From Unio delphinus (Eukaryota > Mollusca > Bivalvia > Unionida > Unionidae): DNA of 64,000 nucleotides. Every line of letters begins with the position of its first letter. Within the stretch, counting starts at the first letter, position 1. Positions 12,613 through 24,191 of this stretch are shown piece after piece. The position numbers and the translations under genes were made by a program. Under the pieces are notes generated by a model, which saw only the letters and a list, made by a program, of their open reading frames with translations, made no database searches and was not told where the DNA came from. The stretch covers positions 21,022,001 through 21,086,000 of the forward strand of contig JAQISU010000155.1 in NCBI GenBank assembly GCA_029339505.1, written 5' to 3'.

Positions 12613-14018
12613 AACAAGGAAGACAGGACTTCCTTTTTCATTTATATTTTTTTTAAAATTAAGATTATGTCCAGTTTTCAGATTTCTTAAATATCTTTGT
12701 TCTCCGAAGTCCAGTGTTTATAAACTTTGAAAAGCTGTTTCATATCGAACTTAAATGACGATATTATAACTCACGCTTCACTCTTTTGTTGTTAGGTATT
12801 GAAAGTGTAACATACGAACTCTAGATTGACTTGTTGCTTAATGATGACTTAGCCCATAAGCAAAACTCGTTTTAAAAAGAAACTGTTGCTCCAACGTACA
12901 GAGACGCAATATAGAGAAATCAGTCATTTTGAAATCATTGAATTACATTATGTTTCTGAGATTATTTCAGTCCCAAATTCTTATTCTTGTATATAGTCTT
13001 TGATGTTAGTTTTTTTTTTTATCCCTACCAGATTTGGATCTAGGACAAAACTTTATAAATATATATTTCTTAAATAAATATTTTATAATGATCAAACAAG
13101 ACATATTCTATCAATGCTAAAATGTTATTACATAAATGAAATCAACCGATAATTTCGAAATACTGGTTAACTTTGAAATTTGAGATATAAAATAAACTTG
13201 CAAATATCTATATCCAGAAAGTATTGCGAAGGAAATAAATAACAAGAAAACACAAAATATACGCCTCAGATATATGCAGATATATGAAATCAGCTCATTT
13301 ATCCGCTATTCCTATTTGTAATATTTTTTGCAGTTGGGACCATGCACGTGCTGACGTTAAATCGATACTTCTTTGGCGTCTAATTGATTCTTAATCATGG
13401 TGATTCATTGAATTTACGTTATATAAAAAAAAGTTAAATAATTCAACAGACAGTAAACAATGACTAAGAGGCCGATTACAAAACTACCTTCTTCACAGCG
13501 CGGGAAATTAATACGTATTCTTAAATAGTAATATGATAGCTATATTTATTTGTACCTGGTTGCCGTGTCAGTTTTTATTCCTTCAAATAGGCTGACACAT
13601 CTCGAGTCTCATATTACAATAGAGATTGTTAGAACTTTGGATATTCTACACTTATAAAGTTTTTCTACCAAACCCACGATGACCCTTCTACCATGGGAAA
13701 CAGTAGAGTCTTATGTTGAGCGGTGTCGAGTTACACTTCATCCCTGGTATCACCGAGCACGGACGGCGATCATTTTACGTCCGTTCCGCGACACCCCTCA
13801 AGCAGGCATTCATAAAAAGATAAGGCGCCAAAACTATTATAAGAGGTATCTTTGAGGATGAAATTCACCTCTCAATTGAGTGCATTTGATCCCCTCTTGA
13901 AACTTATATTCATGAGAAAAGCCAAGCAATGCTTTGATTATGTGTCTTTCATCCCTGATTGTATGATTCAAGCGGATGCTCATCCCCGCCTTAAAATAGA
14001 GAAAAACAATATTATCGT

Positions 14019-14021
<3 letters not shown>
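12610..14021. other. No gene recognised
   Basis: AT-rich, with no accepted exon. A locally more GC-rich patch at about 13680-13810 was examined and has no long frame. Confidence 0.4.

Positions 14022-14068
<47 letters not shown>
14022..14068. repeat. (GA)n microsatellite
   Basis: About 23 GA units. Confidence 0.95.
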
Positions 14069-14071
<3 letters not shown>

Positions 14072-14188
14072 CTTTTTTCCGTTTCGTTGCTAACTCAATC
14101 TTTCACTTGTTTTCTGTGTTGCTTTTCTGCGTTTTATTTTATTTTATTTATCTCGGGATGTTTTTATCTATTTCATCTACAGTATGTA

Positions 14189-14400
14189 CCAGGGGATGGA
14201 TGGGTGTACAGATAGATGGATGGTTATATGGATATACAAACAGATGGATGAATGAATGAATGGGTGTACAGATAGATGGCTGGTGTTTGGGTGAATGGCT
14301 TGAATTCATGATAGATGGCTTCTTGTATGTGCAAATGGATGAGTGTAAAGTTAGATGGTGAGGCGAATGGTAGTGTGTACAGCTGATTGGATGGATGTAA
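14189..14400. repeat. Degenerate GATG/GATA tetranucleotide-rich tract
   Basis: Repeated ATGGATGG, AGATAGATGG and ATGAATGAATG motifs without a fixed longer period. Confidence 0.7.
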
Positions 14401-15186
14401 CGATTGTTTTCTTGCTTGCTACATTGATTGATATTGGAGAATGTTATAGTTACTAATAGTGTTAGCTTAAATATTACATACGTAGCTTTACATATTACAG
14501 GTGCAGCTTCCGGTCATAAACGAGAAAAGTATGTTAAATTGCCCAAACTACCAGAGAAAAGGCCGTTACATTGTCCAAAATTCCAGATTTAAAAAAAACT
14601 ATATTTTGCCCCAAATCACAGAGAAAATGTTACATCCCAGAGAAAAGTTAGCTACAGTGCCCATGCTTTCAGATAAATGTCAGCTATAATGCCCAAAATT
14701 CCAGATAAAAGACCGTTACAATGCCCAGAAGGCTGCCACGATGACCGAGACGGCCATAGTAAATGCATTGGTCAAAATGTGTATTTAAATATGTATGCTT
14801 CGAGACATCCTAATTAATATAGTTTTTTTTAAATCAAAATAAAAAATTCTTTGAATCAAAGAATATTATTTTGGCCATTTAGAAGTTTTTTGACAACATC
14901 AACCATAATATATTAGCTTGTTACGTCCTCCAAGTGGCAAAGACATGTGACTATCAAGCAAGTATGACAGTACGCAAGCTTTGATTGTTGCCAAAGATGG
15001 ACAGTTTGGTGCATTAATCAAATAAATCTAAGATTTCTTTAACATTTAATAATTTATTTTTCAAACAAAAAACGTCAGTTACTGTGGAAGTCCATTTTTG
15101 CTAATAGAGGAAGCTCATGTATGACTATGACTTTAATTCAGGTTCTGTGTGTGTGTGTGTCTGTGTGTGTGTGTGATTTGCATTTT
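14401..15186. other. No gene recognised; short internal repetition
   Basis: At 14500-14730 the phrases CCCAAA, CCAGA(G/T)AAAAG and TTACA recur at irregular spacing, a decayed short tandem repeat. A (GT)n tract lies at about 15147-15174. No coding region was recognised. Confidence 0.45.
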
Positions 15187-15189
15187 GTA

Positions 15190-15439
15190 GCGTAGCTTTA
15201 ACAACTTTTCAGTCATATCGCTACGATGTATGCAGACATGTAGCATGATGTCCCACCCAGTTATATTATCCTAAAAACCAGGCCGACCAGTCATAACAAC
15301 AACCTCTTACCGCTGATTGCCTAGCGAGGCAGCTGTTAGTTCCATTGTTATAAGTCTTTGGTATGACTCGGCCGGGGATCGAACCCACGACCTTCCGCAT
15401 CCGAGATCGACGCATTAACCACTGTGCCACCAGAGCGGT
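15190..15439 (-). mobile_element. tRNA-derived SINE, family 1, copy b
   Basis: Minus-strand copy of the family seen at 5286-5580: ACCGCTCTGGTGGC head, B box GGTTCGATCCC, and a 3' hairpin with arms CGTAGC/GCTACG. It lacks about 25 bases found in copy a in the region of the second stem-loop. Target duplication is unclear because the 3' side runs into GT repeat and diverged sequence. Confidence 0.85.
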
Positions 15440-15536
15440 CAGTTCAGATTTAACCTGTCACGTTGTTTTTCAACTGGATGAGTTGTTGTATCTAAAAGTT
15501 TGAACCATATTTGCGCGCTCGCGTACACACACAGAC

Positions 15537-15648
<112 letters not shown>

Positions 15649-16117
15649 TAGTTGGTTTTCAAAGTAGTATTGATTGAAATTGTTTCTTTCTGTAACTAAA
15701 ATATGTTCTGAATTATCTGAATTATTATTTTGCACCAACATAAGATCCCAAACAATTATTTAATTTTTAAATTATTGAAGCCGTGTTATATTTCAGAGCA
15801 GCTACAGTTTGTTCTCATTACACTCTTTATTATGCCATTCAAAACATAGTGCTGACAACGCTTCATCCTATTTCATGTACATCTCGGGTTGCAAAAATGA
15901 AGCCGTTATTCATTATATATTTTGTTCTGCCTTTATTCATGGGAGTCCTATTTAAAGGAAAATATGGGTTTGTTAATTGCCAACTATAGGGTTGCAAATT
16001 ATAAATACCAATCGGGAATGAAAAACCTGCAGATTGCATCCAGTTACAATAAAATGTGTATGCTAGGCAACCAAAAGTGCAAATGCCTGCTTGCGTAGAT
16101 AATAAATGTGCCCCAAT

Positions 16118-16121
<4 letters not shown>
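15649..16121. other. No gene recognised
   Basis: Short frames on both strands have no domain. The plus frame at 15783-15989 ends in a hydrophobic stretch but has no support. Confidence 0.4.

Positions 16122-16167
<46 letters not shown>
16122..16167. repeat. (AC)n microsatellite
   Basis: About 23 AC units. Confidence 0.95.
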
Positions 16168-16171
<4 letters not shown>

Positions 16172-17169
16172 GTGTCATTTGAAGGTTCAGAGAAATGGCG
16201 CTGGTTTAAACCAAACTGGTTATGTTACTTCGTTTGGAGTTTGTTTTACCATGATTTGTAACTAACAATGATGAAATAGTTCGGTGTCTCAAACACACTT
16301 GAACGCTCAACGGTCACTATCACACGCACATACACCATTATATGGGTCTTATCATCAACATGGACTAAATGAGTGAAGACAATCAACCATTTAACTGAGT
16401 TGTGACTAAATTAAACGTTTTTCTATTCTTGATTAAAACTAACACGGCGTTCGCCGGTGTCAATATTAGTCTGTCAAGTACCGGTGTCAATACGATTGGA
16501 TACAAATTCCATGTTGTTCATCATGACATAGCATGCAAATCACTAATTTTGATGTAATGCACTGTTAATATCAACCCTGAAATTTGATCTGTTTACTAGT
16601 CTTAATGTAGGGTGATTGTAATCTATATCAACAATTATTAGAACCCACATTGATTTTTGATGGCTTCAATTACAATCCTACTAGCTTGTGGCTTCACACA
16701 TGCCTGATAGATGGAGAGGTCATCTCGGACAACCGGAAACTCTACACCGGAAGTTGGTGTACTATGGCATTTCAGACTTGCATTATGACGTCTTGGGTTA
16801 CAGTAATGGCGTGGTGTCAAGAGATGAAATTTAGATACTGTTATTTTAATTACCGCTTTTGCATAGCAACCAAAAGAGAATACATCTATCTCGTTTCAAG
16901 CTATGGTTGAGTGCATGATTCCTATATTCCCGTTTCAGCTGATTCTGTTTGAACAAATTATGATTAGGTTGTAATTTAATACAGGTTTCAGTAAAACCGG
17001 TACTACTTTATTATATTTGACTAAAGATAGATATGGTCAGACAATATATTATGTTTCATCTGTAAATAAATTAAAATGAAAAATAATCATAAGTTTGACT
17101 TTAATTTCAGTTTCGCTGCTTTGGCTTCAGCAAATAATTACTTGAGAGTGATGCATTACTAATGTGCTC
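16168..17169. other. No exon recognised; immediately upstream of SOBP exon
   Basis: This is expected to be SOBP intron. A frame at 16650-16910 has mixed composition but no recognisable domain. Confidence 0.4.
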
Positions 17170-17220
<51 letters not shown>

Positions 17221-17222
17221 TT
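17170..17222. repeat. (TTTA)n microsatellite forming the upstream part of a splice acceptor
   Basis: About 13 TTTA units run straight into the TTATTAG acceptor at 17224 and supply the pyrimidine-rich stretch in front of the SOBP exon. Confidence 0.9.
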
Positions 17223-17224
17223 AG

Positions 17225-17441
17225 GACTATGCAGAAAGTACTATGAACGAACTTCTCGGTCTCTATGGATACGAAAAAGTTAACAGCTCAGACACACAGA
17301 ATCTCAATCTAGACAAGTATACCGGAAAGAGAGCGGACGGAAGTGATGTCAGTGCTGATGACGCACCGCCTGATGACGACGCCAGCATTTGTAGCGGAGA
17401 AAGTTCTACTGAACGGTTTTTGAATAGACACAGACCGAGAA
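17225..17441 (+). CDS. SOBP: SOBP (sine oculis-binding protein homologue), N-terminal conserved exon (partial gene)
   Basis: SOBP is a nuclear zinc-finger protein known in animals as a partner of SIX-family (sine oculis) transcription factors. The exon opens in frame with DYAESTMNELLGLYGYEKV. This closely matches the conserved block near the N-terminus of vertebrate and fly SOBP (from memory, FAENTMNELLGWYGYDKV). The rest is acidic and Ser-rich, ending HRPR. The acceptor is TTATTAG at 17218-17224 and the donor AGAA/GTAAGA lies after 17441, leaving phase 1. The exon codes 72 residues plus one base. The start codon must lie in an upstream exon, since homologues have a Lys-rich leader before this block. 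I could not find it in the window. Confidence 0.88.
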
Positions 17442-20183
17442 GTAAGATTTTAGATCCACAGAACTGCTTCTATCTATTCTTTAAACCTGGCGCTTTCTGC
17501 TTTAAACAGCCCCCTAGTGGTTGCTGCATGACTTACAATTATATATTGACAATTTTCTGAAAATTTAATGAAACCGTTGATGATGTATAGATAAAAGAGT
17601 AAATTCTATCCAGGTGTCCTGTTCAATTAGGCAAGCTCTCGCCTATCACCATGTGACATGATAACTTGCACGTACCTTGATATTGACTGGTATGGTGTTC
17701 ATTTGAATCTCTACCACTGGATGACATGATGTACCCGTGAGCAAGGTTATACCTGGCGAGACAATGATTTATTCGCAATTACCTCTGGTTCAGGTACATT
17801 TGTATAAACCTGTTGTCTTGTATTACTTGGTATAACTATATGGTATATACATATGTTCTTACACTCAACCAATGCATTCACTACTAAATAGTTACGTCTA
17901 TTAAAAGCGATTATGTTTAGGTCTTAATATATGCCAAGTCGATTTGTTAACGTCAGTGTCCAGTGGCTCGAAGCTACTATCTGGAGACATGAAGAATTTG
18001 TTATCAACACTAAACTATCACTTCATGACGATTTATAAACATATATCTTTGTTTGCATAAGTGGTGCTTCGACATTGTTTTTATATCCACTTACCCGTCA
18101 ATATTTCTCTGAGACTATCGAAAAGGTAGCTGTCATAATGTTAAAGAGACAATTGAAATCTAAATAACCATAAAAAAAGACAACAACAATTAAGTTTATA
18201 GCAGACCTGCCAACTCTAACGATTTTGCCGTAAATCTTACGAAAATTATGTTTAAAATAAGGACTTGCGGCATACAAGCAAATACTACGGACACATTTAT
18301 AGTTGCCGAAAAGTCCGGATAATCGGTTCATCCGTGTTTGATATGCATCAAGATTTCATATTAGGATTTGTGAAAATAGTCATGGAACTAGACTAATTTT
18401 TCAGGAGCACCACATACGCTTTCAGCCTCACCTATTTCTTCATGCAAAGCGTCTACATGATCAAACTGTTGATTATATAATTCTTTTTTAAATGGCGTCT
18501 AGAAAACGACGAAAGACGAAATGTAAAAAAAGCTTCTACAAAATGTTAATGATAAAAAGAGAAGAATTAAAGGAGTATTCAGATTATTTTGAATAAAAGC
18601 TGGAAAGGACACAATTACTTTTATTGGACATCACGTGCCAATTTAGAAAAAGAATTTCCAGGAATGACGTCAAGCTGAGAGATAGCAACAAGCCATTGAG
18701 TTGCATAAGGTTTGGAACTAAAATATGTGCAACCGTACTAGTGGTAAAAATAAGTCTACGCGTACTTAACAAACTAAATCTTACGGAAAAAACAACAATT
18801 GCCTTACTGAAACGGACGCGTCTGGTTTGGCGGGTCGGCTATAGACAGCAGTATCTTACGTGAATATTCACCAAAACGCGTGTTATATTCCAGAAAATGT
18901 CTTTTTTATTATCAATTATTGCTCTTATTAATTGCGAAAATGCTTATTTAAGGCTGTAAGTAGCTGTTTTTAACTGTAAATCTAGTTTCATTGAATGAAG
19001 CCGAAGACTGCTCCATGTATACTGTCGAGCAAAACAACATAACACAAGTCTGTCTTGTTATCGGCTGATTTTGTTAAGAGGAAAACATTGTAACTAAAGT
19101 CACAATATCCTCTATCTTTATTGATTTAATTTTTCATCTTTCTCCCTGAATAGTCATTATGCATTTCAACAGAAATCAAGACACTGAATATTTTGTAATA
19201 TTTCATATTTGTCTGCAAAATGGTGTCATGTTTCCGTTAGCATGAAAATAGACTCCGTTACTATTTCATTATCGCCCATATTCTTAAATCATAATTTCTC
19301 AAGTATTGACATTTTGCCCATTTTTAAAGATCATTTGATAGTCGCTTGGATTCGGAAATAGCTGAGATGGCTGGGTTCTTATGCAATTCATGTATTGCTT
19401 GACGTAACGTGAAACACTTGTAGTTCCGGGGCTCCTGGTAGCTTCAACACGAACCACATGTGTGGCATTTTTGAAAACCAAAAATATCTTTCCTCGATAA
19501 AACAACTGCAGAAAACAGGAAAGCTGTTATTTGATCTGCCTTTTCTCGGTACGTTCAGATGCTGTCTGCAACTGAATAACCGTCCGCCATCTTGAATATT
19601 CTTCTTTCGCGGCTATAATAGGTTACGTGATAGCGCTCATGGAAAATTAGGACCCCACGGATACCGAACTTTAACTCTCATATTTCCTGATTATGTACAA
19701 TGCATCCAGCGGACGTCAAGCTAAATTAATGTTTGATGGTTTCATTACATGTATTGGCCGGAGTGGAAGAAATTCGATCCTGGCAACTACTAGATCAGTG
19801 CGAATTCCTTTTCCGTTGTGAAATATTAGATTTCGGAATTAAAAAAAAGGTTTCAGATAAAGCATTAATCATAGAGACCTTTGAATACTTGTGATAATTT
19901 AGGAACATTTCTTGGCTAAACATCAATAATAAAAAAGTATAATCGCATAACCATTATATTTTCACAAGCACGCTATATCAACTGTTTTTATATTAAATAT
20001 GTTTCCATAGATTCGTATTTGTTTCCTCGAGTAAGATATTTTGTCCGATGTGTACTGTCTAAATCATTAGTATGAGTGTCTATGACAATATCATACAAAA
20101 AAGAGACAATTTTTCGTGTACAGATAAAATACATTTTCGAGTAATATTATATTGACTACACTATAACTACTAGACTATCTTAG
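17442..20183 (+). other. SOBP intron, first part
   Basis: The intron runs from the GTAAGA donor at 17442 to the AG at 23797. This part holds no accepted exon. At about 18200-18230 a phrase GACCTGCCAACTCTAACGAT is followed by AT-rich text; it resembles ends of dispersed repeats but could not be assigned. Confidence 0.6.
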
Positions 20184-20434
20184 GTTGTGAAATGCCACTT
20201 GAAGAACGAAACGTCTTCTTTGATAGGGTGATTGACACTTTAGAGGTGAGAGACGGGGTTAATTTATTCAATCAAGAAGACGATATACTATTGGAGACAC
20301 TTCTTGGAAGCAGAGTAGATTGCTTGTCGTCTATCGACGATGATATATGGGATAAACTCATGTTGGTAACGGCAAAAAGCATAACCTCATTTTACAATAA
20401 AATGCATGCCCTACTCTCAACCAACATGTCATAA
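20184..20434 (+). CDS. Hypothetical small ORF or alternative SOBP terminal exon
   Basis: An 80-codon ATG frame (20192-20434) of balanced, acidic composition (PLEERNVFFDRVIDTLEVRD at its start, then a Leu/Asp-rich part) lies inside the first visible SOBP intron on the same strand. It is not low-complexity. An AATAAA at 20464-20469 lies 30 bases past the stop. An AG at 20182-20183 would let the phase-1 donor at 17441 splice in frame (A plus GT, then TGT GAA ATG). That would give an SOBP isoform without zinc fingers. The pyrimidine tract before this AG is poor. I do not recognise the peptide. It could also be part of an unknown transposon or chance. Confidence 0.3.
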
Positions 20435-20463
20435 CATAACAGCAATAATAAGTAGTTAAGCTA

Positions 20464-20469
20464 AATAAA
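20464..20469 (+). terminator. Candidate polyadenylation signal AATAAA
   Basis: Exact AATAAA, 30 bases past the stop of the small ORF; AATAAATAAAT context. Confidence 0.35.
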
Positions 20470-20584
20470 TAAATTAATTATTTTAAGAAACAAGCATAAA
20501 CAAAAAAGGCCATCCTGTTGTTATCAAATTGCGCAATTTTGTTGTATGACAGATCAGGGAGATATAATGCTCTCTGGCTCATAT

Positions 20585-20590
<6 letters not shown>

Positions 20591-20663
<73 letters not shown>
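20591..20663. repeat. (GA)n microsatellite
   Basis: About 36 GA units within the SOBP intron. Confidence 0.95.
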
Positions 20664-20664
<1 letters not shown>

Positions 20665-21500
20665 ATATTGCTCCGATGAGTTCTAAAAATATTCCAGAAG
20701 GTCATGATACATATGAGACTAATAGACTAATACAGATGAGGAACACCAACAACAAAGAAATACATACTATCGTGTGAAATGAACGTGGCACAAAAACATG
20801 GAAAGAAAAAAATGGAACATCGACAACTAAGAAATATATTATATCGTGTAAAATGAACGTGTTACATAAACATGTGAAGGAATAAAAAGGAAATAAACAC
20901 TTTTTTGTTATAGCAGGAATGCATTAAAGATAATGAATTTGTATTCAAAATGGCGTCTTATAAGTACAAAATTTGGTAGAAGCTGATCTGGGCATCCGTT
21001 ACTAATAAACTTAAAACTGGAATACCGACACGCAGAGCACATCAGAACGAATGTTAGAAAGTGCCATGGTATTCTCAAAGTACCAGTTGCATATTACAAA
21101 ACTTTAGCAAATTCATCAAATATACACGTCTGATATTCGCGACTTTATAATTTTAATATGGGCTACATTGTCTGACGTTACTAGGTACCATTAGGTTCTT
21201 CTGTTTATAAAGATTCATTTGTCTCCAATGCAAGGGAGATAATAATTACTGTCATCTGAAAGAATAGACGCTAAAAAGTTGCGCCGGTCTAATCTGAAAA
21301 TTATTAATAAAAGCAAATAATAAAAAGAAAAACGAGAAATGAAAATGTTGTTTGTATGAATTTAGCACACTTTCCACGTCTTGCACCACTGCTGAATAGA
21401 AACGGTTTTCAGAACAAATATACCTGATTAGCAAAATATCTTCACGAAATTTAATCACCGTAATTTTTAATGATCTTGAACAATAAATGGTGTTGTTCTC
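20664..21500. other. SOBP intron, nothing recognised
   Basis: No exon or RNA gene recognised. Confidence 0.4.
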
Positions 21501-21683
21501 TCATGTCTTCATTGCGGAATGGTGGGGCGTAATATTGAATGTGTACTGGTTGGTCCATACAGTGCAATTATCACCAAGGGAAGTTCCATTTGTACTGTAG
21601 CCGTATTCTGAATTGGTACACCGTAAGGTAAAGGTCATTCCAGCAAAAAATCCCATATCTCTGGGTGGATTTATTTTAAGCAA
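21501..21683 (-). pseudogene. Possible orphan sushi/CCP-like exon fragment
   Basis: A 60-codon minus-strand frame contains GMTFTLRCTNSEYGYSTNG followed by a Cys, then T-x-W five and seven residues after NG-T-S. This is the order seen between Cys II and Cys III/Trp of a sushi (CCP) domain. Three N-glycosylation sequons are present (NGT, NCT, NIT). Only half a domain is present and no convincing splice sites flank it. It may be an exon relic inside the SOBP intron, on the opposite strand, or chance. Confidence 0.25.
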
Positions 21684-22007
21684 TTACACTAGTGTTCAGA
21701 TATAATCACCAAATTGATTATTCTTTATAGCTCAATGTCAAACGATCAAGTACTCTGTATTAGAGATCTAATAGTTTCAGGCTTTCCAAATTTTGGCAAA
21801 ATTTGCGGCCATATTAAGATATACAATTCTAACATTTTTCTTGATTGTTATTTTGTGTAAATTAGGGTGACCATATCATTATGTGGTTTATTCGAGAATT
21901 GAGGGATTTTCCAACGAAATTGTGGACACCCAGTGGATCTTGAAATTTTACGGAATTTGTTTCTAGTATAAAAAAATTACGTACTGCTAAGTATTACCGA
22001 TTTCGTT

Positions 22008-22306
22008 TGTATTTTGAGTTTTGTAAATTTTGTTTGTATTGTGAGTTTTGTGAATTTTGTTTGTATTGTGAGTTTTGTAAATTTTGTTTGTATTGTGAGT
22101 TTTGTAAATTTTGTTTGTATTGTGAGTTTTGTAAATTTTGTTTGTATTGTGAGTTTTGTAAATTTTGTTTGTATTGTGAGTTTTGTTGATTTTGTTTGTA
22201 TCGTGAGTTTTGTAGATTTTGTTTGTATTGTGAGTTTTGTAAATTTTGTTTGTATTGTGAGTTTTGTAGATTTTGTTTGTATTGTGAGTTTTGTAGATTT
22301 TTCTTG
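22008..22306. repeat. 27-bp minisatellite, about 11 copies
   Basis: The unit is GTATTGTGAGTTTTGTAAAT plus TTTGTTT. Because 27 is a multiple of three and the unit lacks stops in several frames, long open frames appear on both strands (97 codons plus, 113 codons minus). They are repeat artefacts. Confidence 0.95.
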
Positions 22307-22357
22307 ACTGTGTGGATTTTATGTGCAATTTATTTGATCACTCTCTTAAAGTTTTGT

Positions 22358-22418
22358 ATGTCAAAGTCTGAAGCAAAAACCGAAGATATGTCAAAATCTG
22401 AAGCAAAAACCGAAGATA
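22358..22418. repeat. 30-bp direct duplication
   Basis: Two adjacent copies of ATGTCAAAATCTGAAGCAAA plus AACCGAAGAT with one mismatch. Confidence 0.9.
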
Positions 22419-22450
22419 TAATTTTATGTGCATATTGATAAATAACCAAT

Positions 22451-22451
<1 letters not shown>

Positions 22452-22524
<73 letters not shown>

Positions 22525-22544
22525 CACACACACACACACACACA
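22452..22544. repeat. (TC)n(CA)n compound microsatellite
   Basis: TC to 22522, then CA to 22544. Confidence 0.95.
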
Positions 22545-22627
22545 TAATCACCTTGATTTATTTTAAAAATTTAATGTTTTTGTGCTACCTTTCAATTATG
22601 AAGATAAACGTAGCATGTCTCTATGTA

Positions 22628-22638
<11 letters not shown>

Positions 22639-22711
<73 letters not shown>
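22639..22711. repeat. (GA)n microsatellite
   Basis: Follows a short GT run; degenerate GACA and GATG units continue to about 22762. Confidence 0.95.
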
Positions 22712-22712
<1 letters not shown>

Positions 22713-22762
22713 CAGACAGACAGAGACAGAGAGAGATGATGATAATGATGATGATGATGATC

Positions 22763-23490
22763 TAGCACCCGGAAGTAATTTTCAGCAAAATCCAAACAAA
22801 GATAAACGTAAATTTAACTTGCCGGCTTTGTGTACGAGATCTAATGTAGTCAGGAAGACTGGTTATTACCATACATATACCAATCGGCGTAGACCAACTC
22901 ACAGGTACCAACGAATGAGTATTGTGCGGGCAGTCTAGGTCATGCAAAATGTAATACAAGTTTTATCGGCGCTGTGAGGATGGGAATTTATCCACTTCAA
23001 TATTAGCAGTTTGTGATACAAAAGGTACGAAATATCTGGAAGAAAACACAGGAGGATATTTTACTCGTGGAAAGTTAATAAGGGATTCTTTCCTTACACT
23101 AGACGATTTCATGAAATATTTATAAAATGCTGCTTGGAGCGGGGTCATGGGTGTGTATATTTAGAAGCATACAAGCATCTGGCTAGGTGTGTATGCATAT
23201 ATGCCGAGGTGTAGAATTTCAATGTGCTCACCATACTGGAGATGAAATGCTATCCTTATACCACATTTAAACTTTGGCAGGTAAAGAAGAGCCTTACCTC
23301 AGTTGTCTGCAGGTTACTGGAATCTATTCGTACATCTCATGATTTGCAGGCAAGATGTATGTCATATATTATTTCATATATTTTGTTTTTATACGTATTA
23401 TCGTTTACTAATTATCTTTACTGCTGTTTATATCTATTTGCATGGCTATGTATATGTTATTCTGTTATAACGTATATTCTGTTGTTACTA
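22763..23490. other. SOBP intron, nothing recognised
   Basis: No splice-supported exon recognised on either strand. Confidence 0.4.
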
Positions 23491-23491
23491 T

Positions 23492-23615
<124 letters not shown>

Positions 23616-23797
23616 TGATCATCATATATTCCATATATAATGATATTTACCAAACACAGCGTGCGAATTCCTGCTCTAGAATTAATCAATTACGTACTTC
23701 GTTGATGGTGCAATATACTGGCGTTCTAGATGCAGTGTCTTACAATAAATTGCATTTGATTGGTTAGTTGTTCATTTGCATATTTATTTTGTTTCAG

Positions 23798-23872
23798 GAC
23801 TAAGTAATGGTGAGACTATTTTAGCTGCTCAGCATCGTAGTTTGGTTTCTGCCCTCAGCAAAAGTAGGGACG
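23798..23872 (+). CDS. SOBP: SOBP, 75-nt symmetric exon
   Basis: The acceptor is TTTTGTTTCAG ending at 23797 with a good pyrimidine tract. The donor is G/GTAGGT after 23872. Entering in phase 1 and leaving in phase 1, it reads LSNGETILAAQHRSLVSALS then KSRD, joining 17441 to 31415 without a frame break. No upstream ATG or stop disturbs this. The segment corresponds to the poorly conserved linker between the N-terminal block and the first zinc finger in homologues, so identity rests on splice sites and phase rather than similarity. Since 75 is a multiple of three and phases match, skipping it would also keep the frame. Confidence 0.62.
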
Positions 23873-23932
23873 GTAGGTATTATATAGGTGTTGTAGAATG
23901 TTTAATCGTAATACGCTTACAGACCGCTCCGG

Positions 23933-24191
23933 TGGCCATCGTTGTTAGAGCGTCCACCTCGAATGCGAAAGGTCGTGGGTTCGAACCCCGGCCGAGTCAT
24001 ACCAAAGACTTATAAAAATGGTACTAGCAGCTGCCTCGCCTGGCGCTCAGCATTCAGAGGTCATTGTTAGAACTGATCAGCTTGGTGTATGGATAATGTG
24101 ACATGTTGGAGCACGAAACTACATGTCTACAGCATGATGCCCCACTTCAAACATCGTAGCGATATGACTGGAAAACTGTTGAAGCTACGTT
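23933..24191 (+). mobile_element. tRNA-derived SINE, family 1, copy c
   Basis: Plus-strand copy: ACCGCTCCGGTGGCC head, B box GGTTCGAACCCC, then the GGCCGAGTCATACCAAAGAC body. The 3' end shows the CGTAGC/GCTACG hairpin. It lies 60 bases past the SOBP donor at 23873, in the intron. Confidence 0.88.

Noticed and set aside
22007..22328. Repetitive open frames on both strands (9-residue units)
   Set aside because: They result from the 27-bp minisatellite.
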